A DNA stretch of 64,000 bases. Source: Bradyrhizobium rifense. Its GTDB lineage: Bacteria; Pseudomonadota; Alphaproteobacteria; Rhizobiales; Xanthobacteraceae. The notes beneath the pieces were generated by a model. The model was not told the origin of the DNA. It made no database searches and saw only the letters and a list, made by a program, of their open reading frames with translations. Of the stretch, positions 1 through 9,936 are shown in pieces (the stretch's first letter is position 1; each line of letters opens with the position of its first letter). The DNA lies in the NCBI RefSeq assembly GCF_008123425.1, contig NZ_VSSS01000038.1, positions 124,001-188,000 of the forward strand, written 5' to 3'. A program made the position numbers and the translations under genes.

Positions 1-851
1 GCCGCACTGATCACGTGACGCAGCGAGGACAAGTCATATCTGTTGCGTACAGTGTCGGGCAGCTTCAACAGGCGTACGAACATCGTCGGTACCATCAAGA
101 TCGTATCGATCCTCTCTGCCTGAATGAGGCGCAAACACTCCTCAGACTCAAAGCGTGGCATTAGCACCAGAACGCCACCGATGCGGCTCGAGCGAATCCC
201 GAAGAAGTTGGGCGCCGAGTGATAGAGTGGCCCTGGCAGGAGTGACCGCGTGCCATGCCCATAGATCATCGCGCGACGACGCTCCAAGGCCGCATTCTGC
301 TCGAGGTTCGGTGCGGCACGACGTACCCCTTTGGGATGGCCTGTTGTGCCGGACGTGTAGATCATGCTCATCGGCTCCAGTACGGCGGCTCCCGAATAGT
401 GCGGTTGCTCTGCAAGCCACTTTTCGAAATCTGTTGCGAAATCGGGTTTTCCCTGATGCTCAGGATCTACCTGGTAGGCGAAGATAACTTCTGGAGGAGG
501 CGATACGCTCAAGACCTTGACGCTGTTCGGGATGGCACCATCCAATCGATGTAAAAGGTCAGCATGGCCGATCAAGACCGATGCGGCGGAGTCCCTCAGA
601 ATATATTCGATCTCCCCCGGCCTGAAATGCCAGTTTACAGGTACGGCATAGGCGCCGAGCTGGATAGCGGCATGTGCCACCTCGATGAACGCAATGTCAT
701 TCCGCATCAACATGCAGACACGGCCGCCCTGGCGCACGCCGAGCCGATGGAGACCGCCAGCAATGCGCCTGGCGCGATCAGCGACATCGGGATGGCTGCG
801 CCGTCGTTCGCCAGAAATGACGCCTAGAAAAGCTTGGGATGCTGCGTCCAT
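1..851 (-). CDS. AMP-dependent acyl-CoA synthetase/ligase, N-terminal part (cut by window edge)
   Basis: From an ATG at 851 the minus strand stays open to the first base of the window, about 283 codons, so the C-terminal half lies outside. The protein has the adenylate-forming enzyme signature YTSGTTGHPKG near residue 165, preceded by an N-terminal region typical of fatty-acyl or aryl-CoA ligases (GAYAVPVNWHFRPGEIEYI near residue 75). Family members activate a carboxylic acid with ATP to an acyl-AMP and then an acyl-CoA. The substrate cannot be read from this half. No partner gene lies upstream; the next 980 bases hold no recognisable gene. The ATG was chosen because it is the first in frame before the conserved region. 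It could equally belong to a specialised-metabolite or fatty-acid route. Confidence 0.85.
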   Translation of the reverse strand, partial: MDAASQAFLGVISGERRRSHPDVADRARRIAGGLHRLGVRQGGRVCMLMRNDIAFIEVAHAAIQLGAYAVPVNWHFRPGEIEYILRDSAASVLIGHADLLHRLDGAIPNSVKVLSVSPPPEVIFAYQVDPEHQGKPDFATDFEKWLAEQPHYSGAAVLEPMSMIYTSGTTGHPKGVRRAAPNLEQNAALERRRAMIYGHGTRSLLPGPLYHSAPNFFGIRSSRIGGVLVLMPRFESEECLRLIQAERIDTILMVPTMFVRLLKLPDTVRNRYDLSSLRHVISA

Positions 852-1830
852 CGTTTTGACCTTTCTATGAACTGAAGCCGGGGAGATCAGGAGGTCAGAG
901 GCGTATTTGAGAACTGGAGTCGTATTGAGCGCGCACCTACAGACCGCTCGCGTCATAGTGAACTCATTCGCACCATGGCTAAGGAGACAAAGTCCCACGA
1001 TGTGTCACCCAGACAAACTACCAACCTTGGCGCTTGACGCGTCGCGGAATGGCTTGCAGCTTGCTGCAGCTCAGCCGGCTTGGTAGTTGAAGGCGTTGCA
1101 TGCTCGCTGTAACAGTATCGCCGTGCTCATGCATCTTGCGCAGATAGGGCTGCACGGTCGGTGCAATATGCAGCGCCATCATCAACAGCCAGTCGCGCTT
1201 CCTGACCCCCCGAACGTATTTCGGAACCATTGGGTATCTGTGAGCGGTCTTCCGTTCAACTCGAGGCGCTGGAGCGGCGCATTACGCGATGGAAGGCCGG
1301 TCACGAAATAAAGGGGGCCTATCGGGAGACTCCGATGCAACGACGTTGTCGCGATTTGCAACCTAACGCTCAACAAAACCGCAACCGTCGGATCGCCGCG
1401 CTTTGATTAGGAAGCAGGGACACCGAGTAGGAGGCGCATTCAGACGGCGGAACGAGCGAGGCTCATACCAATAGCTATTAGCCGGTTCCGCACGCCGGCG
1501 GTTGCGGTAGCGACCATCGTCATGATGGGCGGGGCACAACGCCCGCGGCCCGAAGCGCACGACCCGCGTCCGATGTCTGACATCGAACGAGACGGTTAGC
1601 TCCAAAGAGCCCGCCATGTTGAACCGACGAGGCTAGCTTAGGTCGAATCGGGTGTGAATGTGCGTTGGTACTGCTGGCACGGTCGTTGCTAGTCACACAG
1701 CAACGCAGTCTCAGGCGGAGTACATGCAGACATGCTCTCTCGTTCATTGAACTCGTGCCGCGTTTCATAGGGACACTCGCGCTTGCGCAAACAATCGCGC
1801 GAAGGTGTGGGAATAGCTTTGGAGAACAAC
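852..1830. other. Interval without a recognisable gene
   Basis: About 980 bases between the divergent acyl-CoA ligase and the first thioredoxin remnant. Short open frames exist on both strands but none resembles a known family or has a convincing ribosome binding site. Confidence 0.5.
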
Positions 1831-2605
1831 ATGATTGTTCGTATGGATTCGCCAGCTCCCCGATCAGGGTGGAAAGCTGGGTGCGTGGCGAGCCCCACAC
1901 CAATGTTAAGCTGGGTACGCTGCTGTATAGCGTCGCGTTTTGGCCGACTTGGTGCGGCGGATGTGGGGCGGAGATTTCCCCTCTCGCGCAGCTGCAAGAG
2001 AAATACGACGATAACGCAGTTGAGGTCATTGTAGTTGCAGCTTCCGAGCGAGGCTAACGGCCGAGGAGGCGCGAACAAAATTGGACGCGTGGTTGACCAA
2101 GAAAGGCTCCAAGCTGAACTTTTGGATCGCGTTCGATTTCGCGGGAACAATGAAGACGTGTTGGATGGCGCCCAGTTTTTCTAGCACTATCACCACCTCA
2201 TTCGTCATCGACCGTGACGGTCACGTCACCTTTCGCACGATGCAACTGCATGACGTGTTTCCACAACTCGTAAATGGCACCTGGCGCACGAGCGATGAAG
2301 CCAAAGCAGCGGATGCTGAGCGAATCGCTGAAGCAGACTCTGAACTCCGCGAGAAAGCCCCGATGCAAGCATTCTGGGACACACTTGGACCGGCGCTGAA
2401 GGCGCAGGATTCGTCGACGGCGTTTTCGGCCGCTAAAGAGGGCGTCGCAGTGATGCCGGACGATATCAACGTTCACCGAGATCATGAGGATCCGGCCCTG
2501 CACACAATCTATGACATGCAGACGGAGTTACGCGTTATGCGTCGATTCGTTCGCGACGCGATCGAAAACGAATCCGAGTTGTGCGACACTTCGATCCATG
2601 AATGA
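1831..2605 (+). pseudogene. TlpA/ResA-like thioredoxin-fold protein, frameshifted
   Basis: A start at 1831 follows GGAGA with six bases of spacing. The reading frame must change near 1862 to reach RVESWVRGEP and the redox motif WCGGC (around 1955), and again near 2056 to continue as LTAEEARTKLDAWLTKKGS to the stop at 2605. Members of this family are membrane-anchored or periplasmic thiol-disulfide oxidoreductases; no signal peptide is evident here. The three frames read end to end as one protein, so I call a gene with two single-base shifts. A shorter relative lies at 5194. The stop codon overlaps the start of the MATE gene, so both were probably one operon. Confidence 0.7.
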
Positions 2606-4025
2606 CACGGATACGGAATTCGTTGTCGAGAGCGATTGCAATATGATGCCCAAGAAGAAGCAGAAGATCGATTTATCGGACCCCAATCTCTCGAGCCTTA
2701 TCCTCCGGCTCGCCATTCCGGCTGTTGTTGGCCTGTCGATCGTCGCGTTACATCAGGCCGTTAACGCGATCTTTGTTGGCGCGCTTGGCGTGCAGGCGAT
2801 CGCAGCTGTCAGTATGACCTTGCCGATCGTGCTCCTGCTAGCGGCGGTCGGAGAGGGGATCGGCGTTGGGACGGCGTCGTTCATATCTCGTCATCTGGGC
2901 GCTAGTGAGTACCTGGAGGCGAGTCGAGGCGCAAGTACTGCACTCGCGCTCGCCGCTCCGATCGGTCTTGTCGTTACGGCCGCTCTGCTTCCAAGCCTAC
3001 GAGTGATCTTCGTAACGCTCGGGGCAACTCCAACCATCATGCCCGTGGCGCTCGACTACGCGGTGATACTTTTGTTCGGGTACACTGTGATGCTTCTGAA
3101 CATCGTCAGCGGCTTCATCGTCAGAGCTGAAGGCAACACTCGATTCAGCATGTGGACGATGATTGCCGCATTCGTCCTAAATGCCGTCCTCGATCCGATC
3201 TTCATATTTTCGATGGACTTCGGTGTGCGAGGCGCAGCCCTGGCGACACTGGTATCTCAGATCGCTGCTATTTGCCTCTATATCGCTTATTTTACGAAGC
3301 CTGGCGGGATAGTCCTCGTCAGGATATCTCACATCTCGTTGGGAGCAGGTCGCATCAGACAGCTCGCGTTGGTAGGGGCACCGGCGACCATGACCAGTGT
3401 TTTATCTGCGATTGCCGTTATGCTCTTGTACGGAGCTGCCGCGCCGTTCGGAGACGAGTCCATCGCGGCCGTGGGAATAGCTGCGCGCATCTTGACGATC
3501 GGCGCACTGCCTATCACCGGCTTCTGTATAGGCGCTCAAGCTGTCCTGGGTTTCGGTTGGGGCGCACGTGACTTTGCTCGTATACTGAAGACCGCGAAGT
3601 TCATGCTCTTGATGACTGTCGCTCTTTCCGTTACGTATTCTGCAGCCGTTGTGGTTTTTGCCCGGCCTTTGGTCAGGCTGTTCAGCGATAGCGATAAGGT
3701 CACAGAACTCGCCGTATCGACCTGCATCGTCTTTCATCTGTTTTTTGGACTTTTTGGTGTTCAGAGTTTCGTGACGACGATGCTTCAGTCGTTCGGGAGA
3801 GCACGCCTCAGTGCGGTTGTCTCCTTGGCGAGGCAAGGCTATCTCTTCATACCTGCCGTACTGCTATTTCCCGTCGTATCGGGTTTCAACGGACTGCTGG
3901 CCAGTCAGGCAATCGCTGAGTTGGGCGCCGGAATGATTGCACTGTTTGTCTTGGTCCACCAGTTCGCTGAGCTCAGACGAGCGCTCCGGCACCTTCCGTC
4001 AAGAACGATCGAGGTCGCGGGTTGA
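2598..4025 (+). CDS. MATE family multidrug/metabolite efflux protein
   Basis: About 475 residues with roughly twelve hydrophobic segments in two repeats, the MATE architecture. The first repeat opens with LAIPAVVGLSIVALHQAVNA and includes VGEGIGVGTASFISRHLG; the second opens near residue 255 with LALVGAPATMTSVLSAIAVM and has GIAARILTIGALPITGFC. MATE proteins are Na+ or H+ antiporters that export toxic or signalling molecules. I chose ATG 2598 because the upstream in-frame part overlaps the thioredoxin gene; an ATG at 2643 (MMPKKKQKI) is an alternative. The start overlaps the preceding stop by eight bases, which implies translational coupling. The substrate is unknown; a neighbouring decayed MFS gene suggests this was once an export locus. 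Confidence 0.9.
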   Translation: MNDTDTEFVVESDCNMMPKKKQKIDLSDPNLSSLILRLAIPAVVGLSIVALHQAVNAIFVGALGVQAIAAVSMTLPIVLLLAAVGEGIGVGTASFISRHLGASEYLEASRGASTALALAAPIGLVVTAALLPSLRVIFVTLGATPTIMPVALDYAVILLFGYTVMLLNIVSGFIVRAEGNTRFSMWTMIAAFVLNAVLDPIFIFSMDFGVRGAALATLVSQIAAICLYIAYFTKPGGIVLVRISHISLGAGRIRQLALVGAPATMTSVLSAIAVMLLYGAAAPFGDESIAAVGIAARILTIGALPITGFCIGAQAVLGFGWGARDFARILKTAKFMLLMTVALSVTYSAAVVVFARPLVRLFSDSDKVTELAVSTCIVFHLFFGLFGVQSFVTTMLQSFGRARLSAVVSLARQGYLFIPAVLLFPVVSGFNGLLASQAIAELGAGMIALFVLVHQFAELRRALRHLPSRTIEVAG

Positions 4026-4359
4026 CCTGACTAGTGATATCATCGGAGCCGAGGCCATTAGGCCTACAAGAAGATGGATCATTCTGGGTGCACTGGGCGC
4101 AGTGACGGCAACCGCACCAGCCGAGGCATTGCTTAACTGGTCCATTCGAGTTGCTTGCCGCATCCAGCGCCACCGCGGCCGCTGTAATCTATTCTTTGGT
4201 TCTAAAGCAGAAGGTAAGTACAAAGATCCGCTCTACGGACAGTCGGTCAGAAGACCGTCGATACGGATGGGCGGCTCTGGAGAATTGCGCCGAATTCTTC
4301 AAGGTGTCGGATCCGCAAGGGTCCTGCAGTCCTTGTCGGTAGCGTCTTGTCTCAGCGAT
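4026..4359. other. Interval between MATE gene and MFS remnant, no clear gene
   Basis: About 330 bases. Short hydrophobic stretches such as LGALGAVTATAPAEALLNW may belong to the 5' part of the decayed MFS gene that follows, but I cannot join them into one frame. Confidence 0.4.
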
Positions 4360-4904
4360 GTGGGAGGGTTGGATCGAACAAGCCTTACCACACAATTGCT
4401 CATCATGGCGACAGCCCTAAGCATTGGCGCATTGCTGCTCGGTGCGGTCGCCGATTCGTTGCGCCCGCCTGGCAAGAACATTGAAAACGTTGCGCGCGAT
4501 CATAGCTGCTGTGTTCATTGCAGCCGAACTCGCGCTGATCTTGCATCCACCTTTCCTGTCGCTACCTCATGGATCATTGTGGTGGCGGTGGGGTCAGCAA
4601 TCCCCCTCAGCTACGCGATCATCGGAGATTACTTTCCGGCCGAATTGACGCCCGCGCAAACGCCGTGCTCAACGTTCTGCATTTCGGGTGGGCTTTCCTG
4701 GTCCAGTACGTGACGGGGTTAATTCTCGAGCGATGGTCGGCAAAGGACGGACACTGCCCCTCAATCGCGTATCAGACGGCGTTCAGTATCAATGTGCTGC
4801 TGCAGCTGGCCGCCCTGGTTTGGTTCATCGCCCCTCGGATCAAAGAGTTGAACTGGAAATCTCAGATCGCCCTCAAGCGCAAGTCGACGGACCAAAGCAG
4901 GTGA
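4360..4904 (+). pseudogene. MFS transporter remnant (C-terminal half, several frameshifts)
   Basis: Hydrophobic segments typical of a major facilitator protein appear in successive frames: LIMATALSIGALLLGAVADS at about 4400, LRAIIAAVFIAAELALILHP at about 4485, IIVVAVGSAIPLSYAIIGDY at about 4575, then NVLHFGWAFLVQYVTGLILE and YQTAFSINVLLQLAALVWFI to the stop at 4904. Laid end to end they read as the last five or six membrane helices of one transporter. At least three frame changes are needed, so no functional product is expected. The N-terminal half is missing or unrecognisable. Confidence 0.65.
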
Positions 4905-5193
4905 GTTCACGTCGTGATCCCGAGCGCCGGATTGGTCATCCTGGAAACCGATCGGGATGTGGAGTGGTGAACTCGGCCTTGCGCTGCCTGGCTTTCGGCC
5001 TCGTCGGTCTACAGGTGCGTCAAGAACGTCCGGCCGGCTGATCGCCTGAGAAGCTCCAAATAACTGGTCGGATATGCGACATACGTCGCGAGGTCGACAG
5101 GAATAATACGAAAAATGCGCAATATCAGGGAGCGCGGGCTGGCATGCGACTTGCTATCTTTCTCGGAACAGCCAGGTGAAATGAGTTTGAGCA

Positions 5194-5520
5194 ATGACCA
5201 GTCTGACTGAGAGCGCAAGTCAAGTCGGTGCGGCAGATGTGCTGAGCGTCGGTTCGCGGGCCCCCTTGATCAAAGTTGAGGACTGGCTACGTGGCCAGCC
5301 GGTTATAAAGTTCGAGCCTGGGAAAGTATACATCGTCGACTTTTGGGCGACGTGGTCCGGACCATGTATCGCCTCGATGGCGCATTTTGTGATCCTGCAA
5401 GACAAATACAGGAACAATGGAGTTGAGGTGGTGGGCATCGTGTCGCGCTCCGGCGCGATAGCTGCGAGAGTGCCTGCCGAAGTGAAGAATGGTCGCCGGC
5501 TGCTAAGGTTGGCGTCATAG
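5194..5520 (+). CDS. Truncated TlpA-like thioredoxin-fold protein
   Basis: A 108-residue protein beginning with MTSLTESASQVGAADVL and containing FWATWSGPC at about residues 50-58. The canonical CxxC active site has become SGPC, so the first catalytic cysteine is missing. The fold stops after the beta strand GVEVVGIVSRS, about 60 residues short of a full TlpA domain, and the remaining 20 residues look unrelated. It is a shorter relative of the frameshifted gene at 1831 (shared pattern of WLRG, FWxTW, LQxKYxxNxVEV). No signal peptide is visible. It is probably a non-functional duplicate. Confidence 0.6.
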   Translation: MTSLTESASQVGAADVLSVGSRAPLIKVEDWLRGQPVIKFEPGKVYIVDFWATWSGPCIASMAHFVILQDKYRNNGVEVVGIVSRSGAIAARVPAEVKNGRRLLRLAS

Positions 5521-5802
5521 AAGCTGCCGGATGGCATCTTCGAACAACCAAAAAAGATAGAAATGGGTGGTGACGCTGATGCTCTCCAGCTCTCAAGGAT
5601 GCTTTCTCAAAATTCTATCGCTGCTCTCAGAAGCGATTCAGAACCTCGTTTCGCTTAGATGGCAAGCCGATTCGGGAATCCGCGGCAATGGACGGGGCCA
5701 TCTGGAGCGGTCAGAGTCCCCTGCGCCCCACACCGAAGGAACACTGAGCGAGGCGGTACCTTCATTGTCACCCCTCTTTGGTACCACGGCGCCGGCTCGA
5801 GC

Positions 5803-7101
5803 ATGATGTACACTCACCGCCAGCGCCGCTCTGTCAAAGCCGCCGCCCTGTTCCGGCCATCTGGCCCGTGGTACAAAGTTCTCTACATCCAGGTACTCAT
5901 CGCGATCCTGATTGGGATTCTCGTTGGCTGGTTGTGGCCTGCTGTGGGGACGAGCAGCTGGGTCAAAGCGCTTGGCGACGGTTTCATCAAGCTGATCAAG
6001 ATGGTGATCGCACCGATCATCTTCTGCACTGTTGTGTCTGGAATTGCGCATGTTCAGGATGCACGAAAGGTCGGCCGAGTCGGCGTCAAGGCACTGCTTT
6101 ACTTCGAGATCGTATCAACCTTCGCGCTCGTCCTGGGTCTCGTGATGGGCAATCTCGTTCAGGCCGGTCATGGGCTCGCTCCCAGGGCTGATGCCGCGGC
6201 GGTAGCTAACTATGTCAAGACGGCGGAAGGGCAGAAGGCGGTCGATTTTCTCCTCAATATCATTCCTGATAGCGTGGTTGGCGCCCTTGCGCGAGGCGAC
6301 GTGCTACAGGTGCTGCTGTTTGCCATCCTATTCGGGTTCTCGCTGATGGCGCTTGGCGAGCGTGGTGAGCGGATGCGCGGTCTGGTTGACGATGCTGCGC
6401 ACGCGGTGTTTGGTGTCATTAGAATCGTGATGAAGGCCGCGCCGATCGGAGCGTTCGGCGCCATGGCCTACACCATCGGTGAATTCGGACCCTCCGCGCT
6501 CGGTAAACTCATCGGATTAGTTGCGCTGTTCTATGTGACAGCCGGGCTCTTCGTGATCATTGTGCTTGGCCTGATCGCGCGCTTGGTCGGCTTTTCCATC
6601 CTAAAGTTCATCGTCTACATCAAGGATGAGCTGCTGATCGTGCTCGGAACGTCGTCGTCCGAAAGCGCGCTGCCGCAGTTGATGGAAAAACTCGAACGGC
6701 TGGGCTGTTCCAAGCCGGTCGTGGGCCTAGTGGTGCCGACGGGATACTCTTTCAATTTGGATGGGACTAACATTTACATGACGTTGGCGACGTTGTTCAT
6801 CGCGCAGGCGCTCGGGGTCGATCTCAGCTTTGGCCAGCAGCTCACGATACTCGTTGTGGCAATGCTCACCTCGAAGGGCGCAAGCGGTGTTACCGGTGCT
6901 GGCTTCGTTACCCTGGCCGCAACGTTGACGGTGGTCAGTCCTGAGCTTGTGCCGGGCATTGCGATCGTATTCTCGATTGACAAGTTCATGAGCGAAGTGC
7001 GCGCGCTTACGAACATTATCGGGAACGGTATTGCCGCGGTGTTTGTATCCTGGTGGGAAGGCGAACTCGACCATGACTCACTACACGCGCAGCTCAAGTG
7101 A
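5803..7101 (+). CDS. dctA: C4-dicarboxylate transport protein DctA
   Basis: About 432 residues of the dicarboxylate/amino acid:cation symporter family. It carries the family hallmarks: a first helix VLYIQVLIAILIGILVGWLW, the serine-rich hairpin motif GTSSSESALPQLMEKLE near residue 285, and GYSFNLDGTNIYM near residue 315, which forms the substrate and cation site. DctA takes up succinate, malate and fumarate, the carbon source supplied by the plant to bacteroids. I chose ATG 5803 because upstream in-frame sequence (from 5659) lacks family similarity; family members usually begin about 25 residues before the first helix. It stands alone with no dctBD nearby. Gene and product look intact. Confidence 0.93.
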   Translation: MMYTHRQRRSVKAAALFRPSGPWYKVLYIQVLIAILIGILVGWLWPAVGTSSWVKALGDGFIKLIKMVIAPIIFCTVVSGIAHVQDARKVGRVGVKALLYFEIVSTFALVLGLVMGNLVQAGHGLAPRADAAAVANYVKTAEGQKAVDFLLNIIPDSVVGALARGDVLQVLLFAILFGFSLMALGERGERMRGLVDDAAHAVFGVIRIVMKAAPIGAFGAMAYTIGEFGPSALGKLIGLVALFYVTAGLFVIIVLGLIARLVGFSILKFIVYIKDELLIVLGTSSSESALPQLMEKLERLGCSKPVVGLVVPTGYSFNLDGTNIYMTLATLFIAQALGVDLSFGQQLTILVVAMLTSKGASGVTGAGFVTLAATLTVVSPELVPGIAIVFSIDKFMSEVRALTNIIGNGIAAVFVSWWEGELDHDSLHAQLK

Positions 7102-7275
7102 TGTGCGAGCTCAGCTCGGCCCCTCCGGTAGCCAACACCGTCGCTCACGAATGCCCCCAGCAAAGTCGTACAGTTCAATCCTGTCTGGCAGCACCACCGC
7201 TTCCTTAAAAATTCAACACCGTGCTGATGCGGTTATGGTTTTCGAGCCGCTCCTGTTACACAGATGGTTCTGAGA

Positions 7276-8510
7276 ATGGCGCGGCTCGTCAAGAGGAACC
7301 GTTCGGGGAACTGGTACTTCCGCAAGAGAATACCTGCTGACGTTCAACCCATTCTGGCGAAGCTGCCCAAGGAACGTTGGCCATGCTGCTGGTATAAGAC
7401 CGGCATCATCCTGATCTCGACGGGCACCGCTGATAAGAATCTTGCGAGGACGAGCCAGCTGGACATTGCCTCTGACGTTGAGCGCCAATTCAAGGCGCTA
7501 CGTGAAGGTCCCAAGCCGCTCACGCCTTAGCAGGTTGCGGCGCTGGTCCGGTATTGTCTACCGGGCATTTGCGGAAGGGCTGGAGGACAATCCCGGCCCG
7601 ACATCGCAACAGTGGTTGAGTGTCGCTGAGGCGAACAAGGCCGCTCAGCGCGGCGAGTACAGCCTTGGCGCTCGCCTTGGCATCTTCAAGGATGAGGATG
7701 AACGCCGTCACGCGGACTTGGAGAACAGGTTTGGCGCCATCGTTGATGCTACGCTGACACGCCAGTCCGTGTTCACCACTGACGACAGCCGGTGGCAGAT
7801 CACAGAGGCGGTCACCCGCGACCTGACCGAAGGCGTAAAGAAGCTCGCGAGGAACGCGGACGGCGATTTCACGCCTGACACCTACGTCAAACGCCTTCCG
7901 CTGCCGACTGCTCTGCACCTCAGCGTCTTAACCGGCGAATCGTTAGCCGCACTTGCCGACGCTTGGCACACCGCCTCATTGGCCCGCGGAACGCGAAAGC
8001 GTACCGCCAAGCGGTGGAAGCCAATCGTACTGCGGTTCAAGGATTGGCTCGGCCATGATAACCTTGGCCGCATCGCACCGGCAGACGTGCAGCGGTGGGG
8101 TGATGAGCGGAGCGCTGGCGGTAGTGCGCCTAAGACCATCAACGACACCAACTTCGCGGCACTGCAAGCCGTGTTCGGATGGGGCGTGAAAAGCGGCTGG
8201 CTGCCGATCAATCCAGCGGAGAACGCGAGGGTCGAGGGGCGCGGAAAGAAGCGCACACGGGAGCCGTGGTTCTTGGAAAGCGAGAGCGCCGCTATGCCGC
8301 TATCCTTAACATCGCACTCGGAGTTCAAGGCACCAAGCGAGAGAACCCCAAAACCACCGCCGCCAAGCGAGGTTCCGTGGCTCCGCGCCTACTCAGCGGC
8401 GCGGGTCGTTGAAATGATCTAGTTGCGCAAGGCGGGACGTGAGGCGCGAAGATGGTGGATGGGTCATTCGCATTGCTCATGGAATGCGTTCCAACCTCTC
8501 GGTCAGCGCA
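7276..8510 (+). pseudogene. Tyrosine recombinase (phage/island-type integrase), frameshifted and truncated
   Basis: The gene starts as MARLVKRNRSGNWYFRKRIP, an N-terminal arm typical of rhizobial integrases, shifts frame near 7515, and continues through the SAM-like core-binding domain (KRTAKRWKPIVLRFKDWLG, then TINDTNFAALQAVFGWGVKS). A further shift near 8275 is needed to read ERRYAAILNIALGVQGTKRE, and the first catalytic block remains as PWLRAYSAARVVEMI followed, after another shift, by RKADVRREDGGWVIRI. The HxxR and tyrosine nucleophile blocks are absent. It is a remnant of an excision/integration module and cannot be active. No attachment site was identified. Confidence 0.8.
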
Positions 8511-9604
8511 GAGGCGCTCACGCCGTCAGCGCGACTGCAAGGTGACGATCGAGTGGGTGTTGTGGCGCGATCACGCGCTATAGCTCGCTAATGCTGTGAG
8601 AGCGACTCCGTCGGATGCTGTCTCTCAATCCATGCGGCGGCCATTTCGGGATCGCTTTGCTGTGGTGAGGAGTCGAGGATGTTATTTTGTCCGCGAGGTA
8701 TGCTAGGTACGACGATAGCGCACCTAGTATCTCACAGCGTCGCGGCCAATCCCGGCTCTTCAGGGTGAAGAGCGGCGTGGACTCTTCTAGCGTAAGAAAC
8801 CGCAGCATCCAGATCCTGGAATTCGCGTGCTTTTTGCTTACCCGTATTGATCTCAGTAACTAGTATTCTTGTCGATATATCGAGCGGCTTTATCCCTCGT
8901 TGCGCAAACTTGGTGACAGCAAACTCTACATCATGACTTAGATAGATCGAATGTCCTACATCTCCATCGACAGTGATCCACGTGATGTTCAGTGCGCTCA
9001 GGAGAGCTAACGCTACCTGCTGCTCGCAGGAGCTGCCGAACGTTACTCGTTTTGCTGAGCGATTAATTACAACGGTCGCAACCTCGCCCACGCTGCCGAC
9101 CTGCGTTCCGACGATCTCCGGCACCAAAGATTTACAAGAAATTACGATTCCACGAGTAGAAGCGTACTCGACGGCTCCGTGGTGAAGAACTTTGGCGCCG
9201 CAGCGCCCCATGCGACTGACAGTGGCATAAGAGATGTCTTGCACCAACTTCGCCTCGTTCACTAAATGCGGATCGGACGTGTAAATACCGCATACGTCCG
9301 AATAAATTTCACACGAACTGCTTCCCACAATGTCAGCCGCCAGCACAGCGGTTAAATCAGAACTATTACGTCCAAGCATTGAGATGCGCCCGCTCTTATC
9401 TAAGCCCTGGGCGCCGGCAACTATGACCACTTTGCTTACCTGCAGGGCGCTAAGAAGCGGCGCCTTGTCTATATCTTCGATGTATGCGCGATTGAAGTCA
9501 GACGACGTTTGGATCCCCGACGAATAACCGAACAGAGATGATGCCGGAATCGAATTGAACCGCCCCGGGTTTGCCGGAGGCTCCAACTCCTGAGAGGATG
9601 GAGC

Positions 9605-9936
9605 CATGACGAGCAAGACGACGAACAAGTTTTCACCTGAGGTCCGGACTCGAGCGGTTCGGATGGTTCTGGATCACGCCAGCGAGCACCCGTCGCGCTG
9701 GGGCGGCCGTGACGTCAATCGCGGCCAAGATCGGCTGCACGCCGCAGACGCTGCATGACTGGGTCAAGAAGGCCGAGGTCGATAGCGGGCAGCGGGCCGG
9801 CGTTCCGACCGACACGGCCGAGAAGCTGAAGGCGCTCGAACGGGAGAACCGCGAGCTTCGGCAGGCCAACGAGATCCTGCGCAAGGCAAGCGCCTATTTT
9901 GCGATGGCGGAGCTCGACCGCCGGTCCAAACCATGA
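9605..9936 (+). pseudogene. IS3-family transposase OrfA with one-base frameshift
   Basis: The protein begins MTSKTTNKFSPEVRTRAVRM at 9605, a typical IS3 OrfA helix-turn-helix start. The frame is lost at a run of four G at 9700-9703 and recovers one base over as VTSIAAKIGCTPQTLHDWVK, ending in a leucine-zipper-like region (LKALERENRELRQANEILRK) at 9936. One G fewer would give a continuous 110-residue OrfA. Either this copy is inactive in orfA or the base is a sequencing error. OrfB begins at the overlapping ATGA at 9933. Confidence 0.85.

Noticed and set aside
8425..8480. Similarity between the end of the integrase remnant and DNA near 62760 (GCGAAGATGGTGGA)
   Set aside because: The shared stretch is short. 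It may be the same integrase block, but I could not extend it into a second integrase copy or an attachment repeat.
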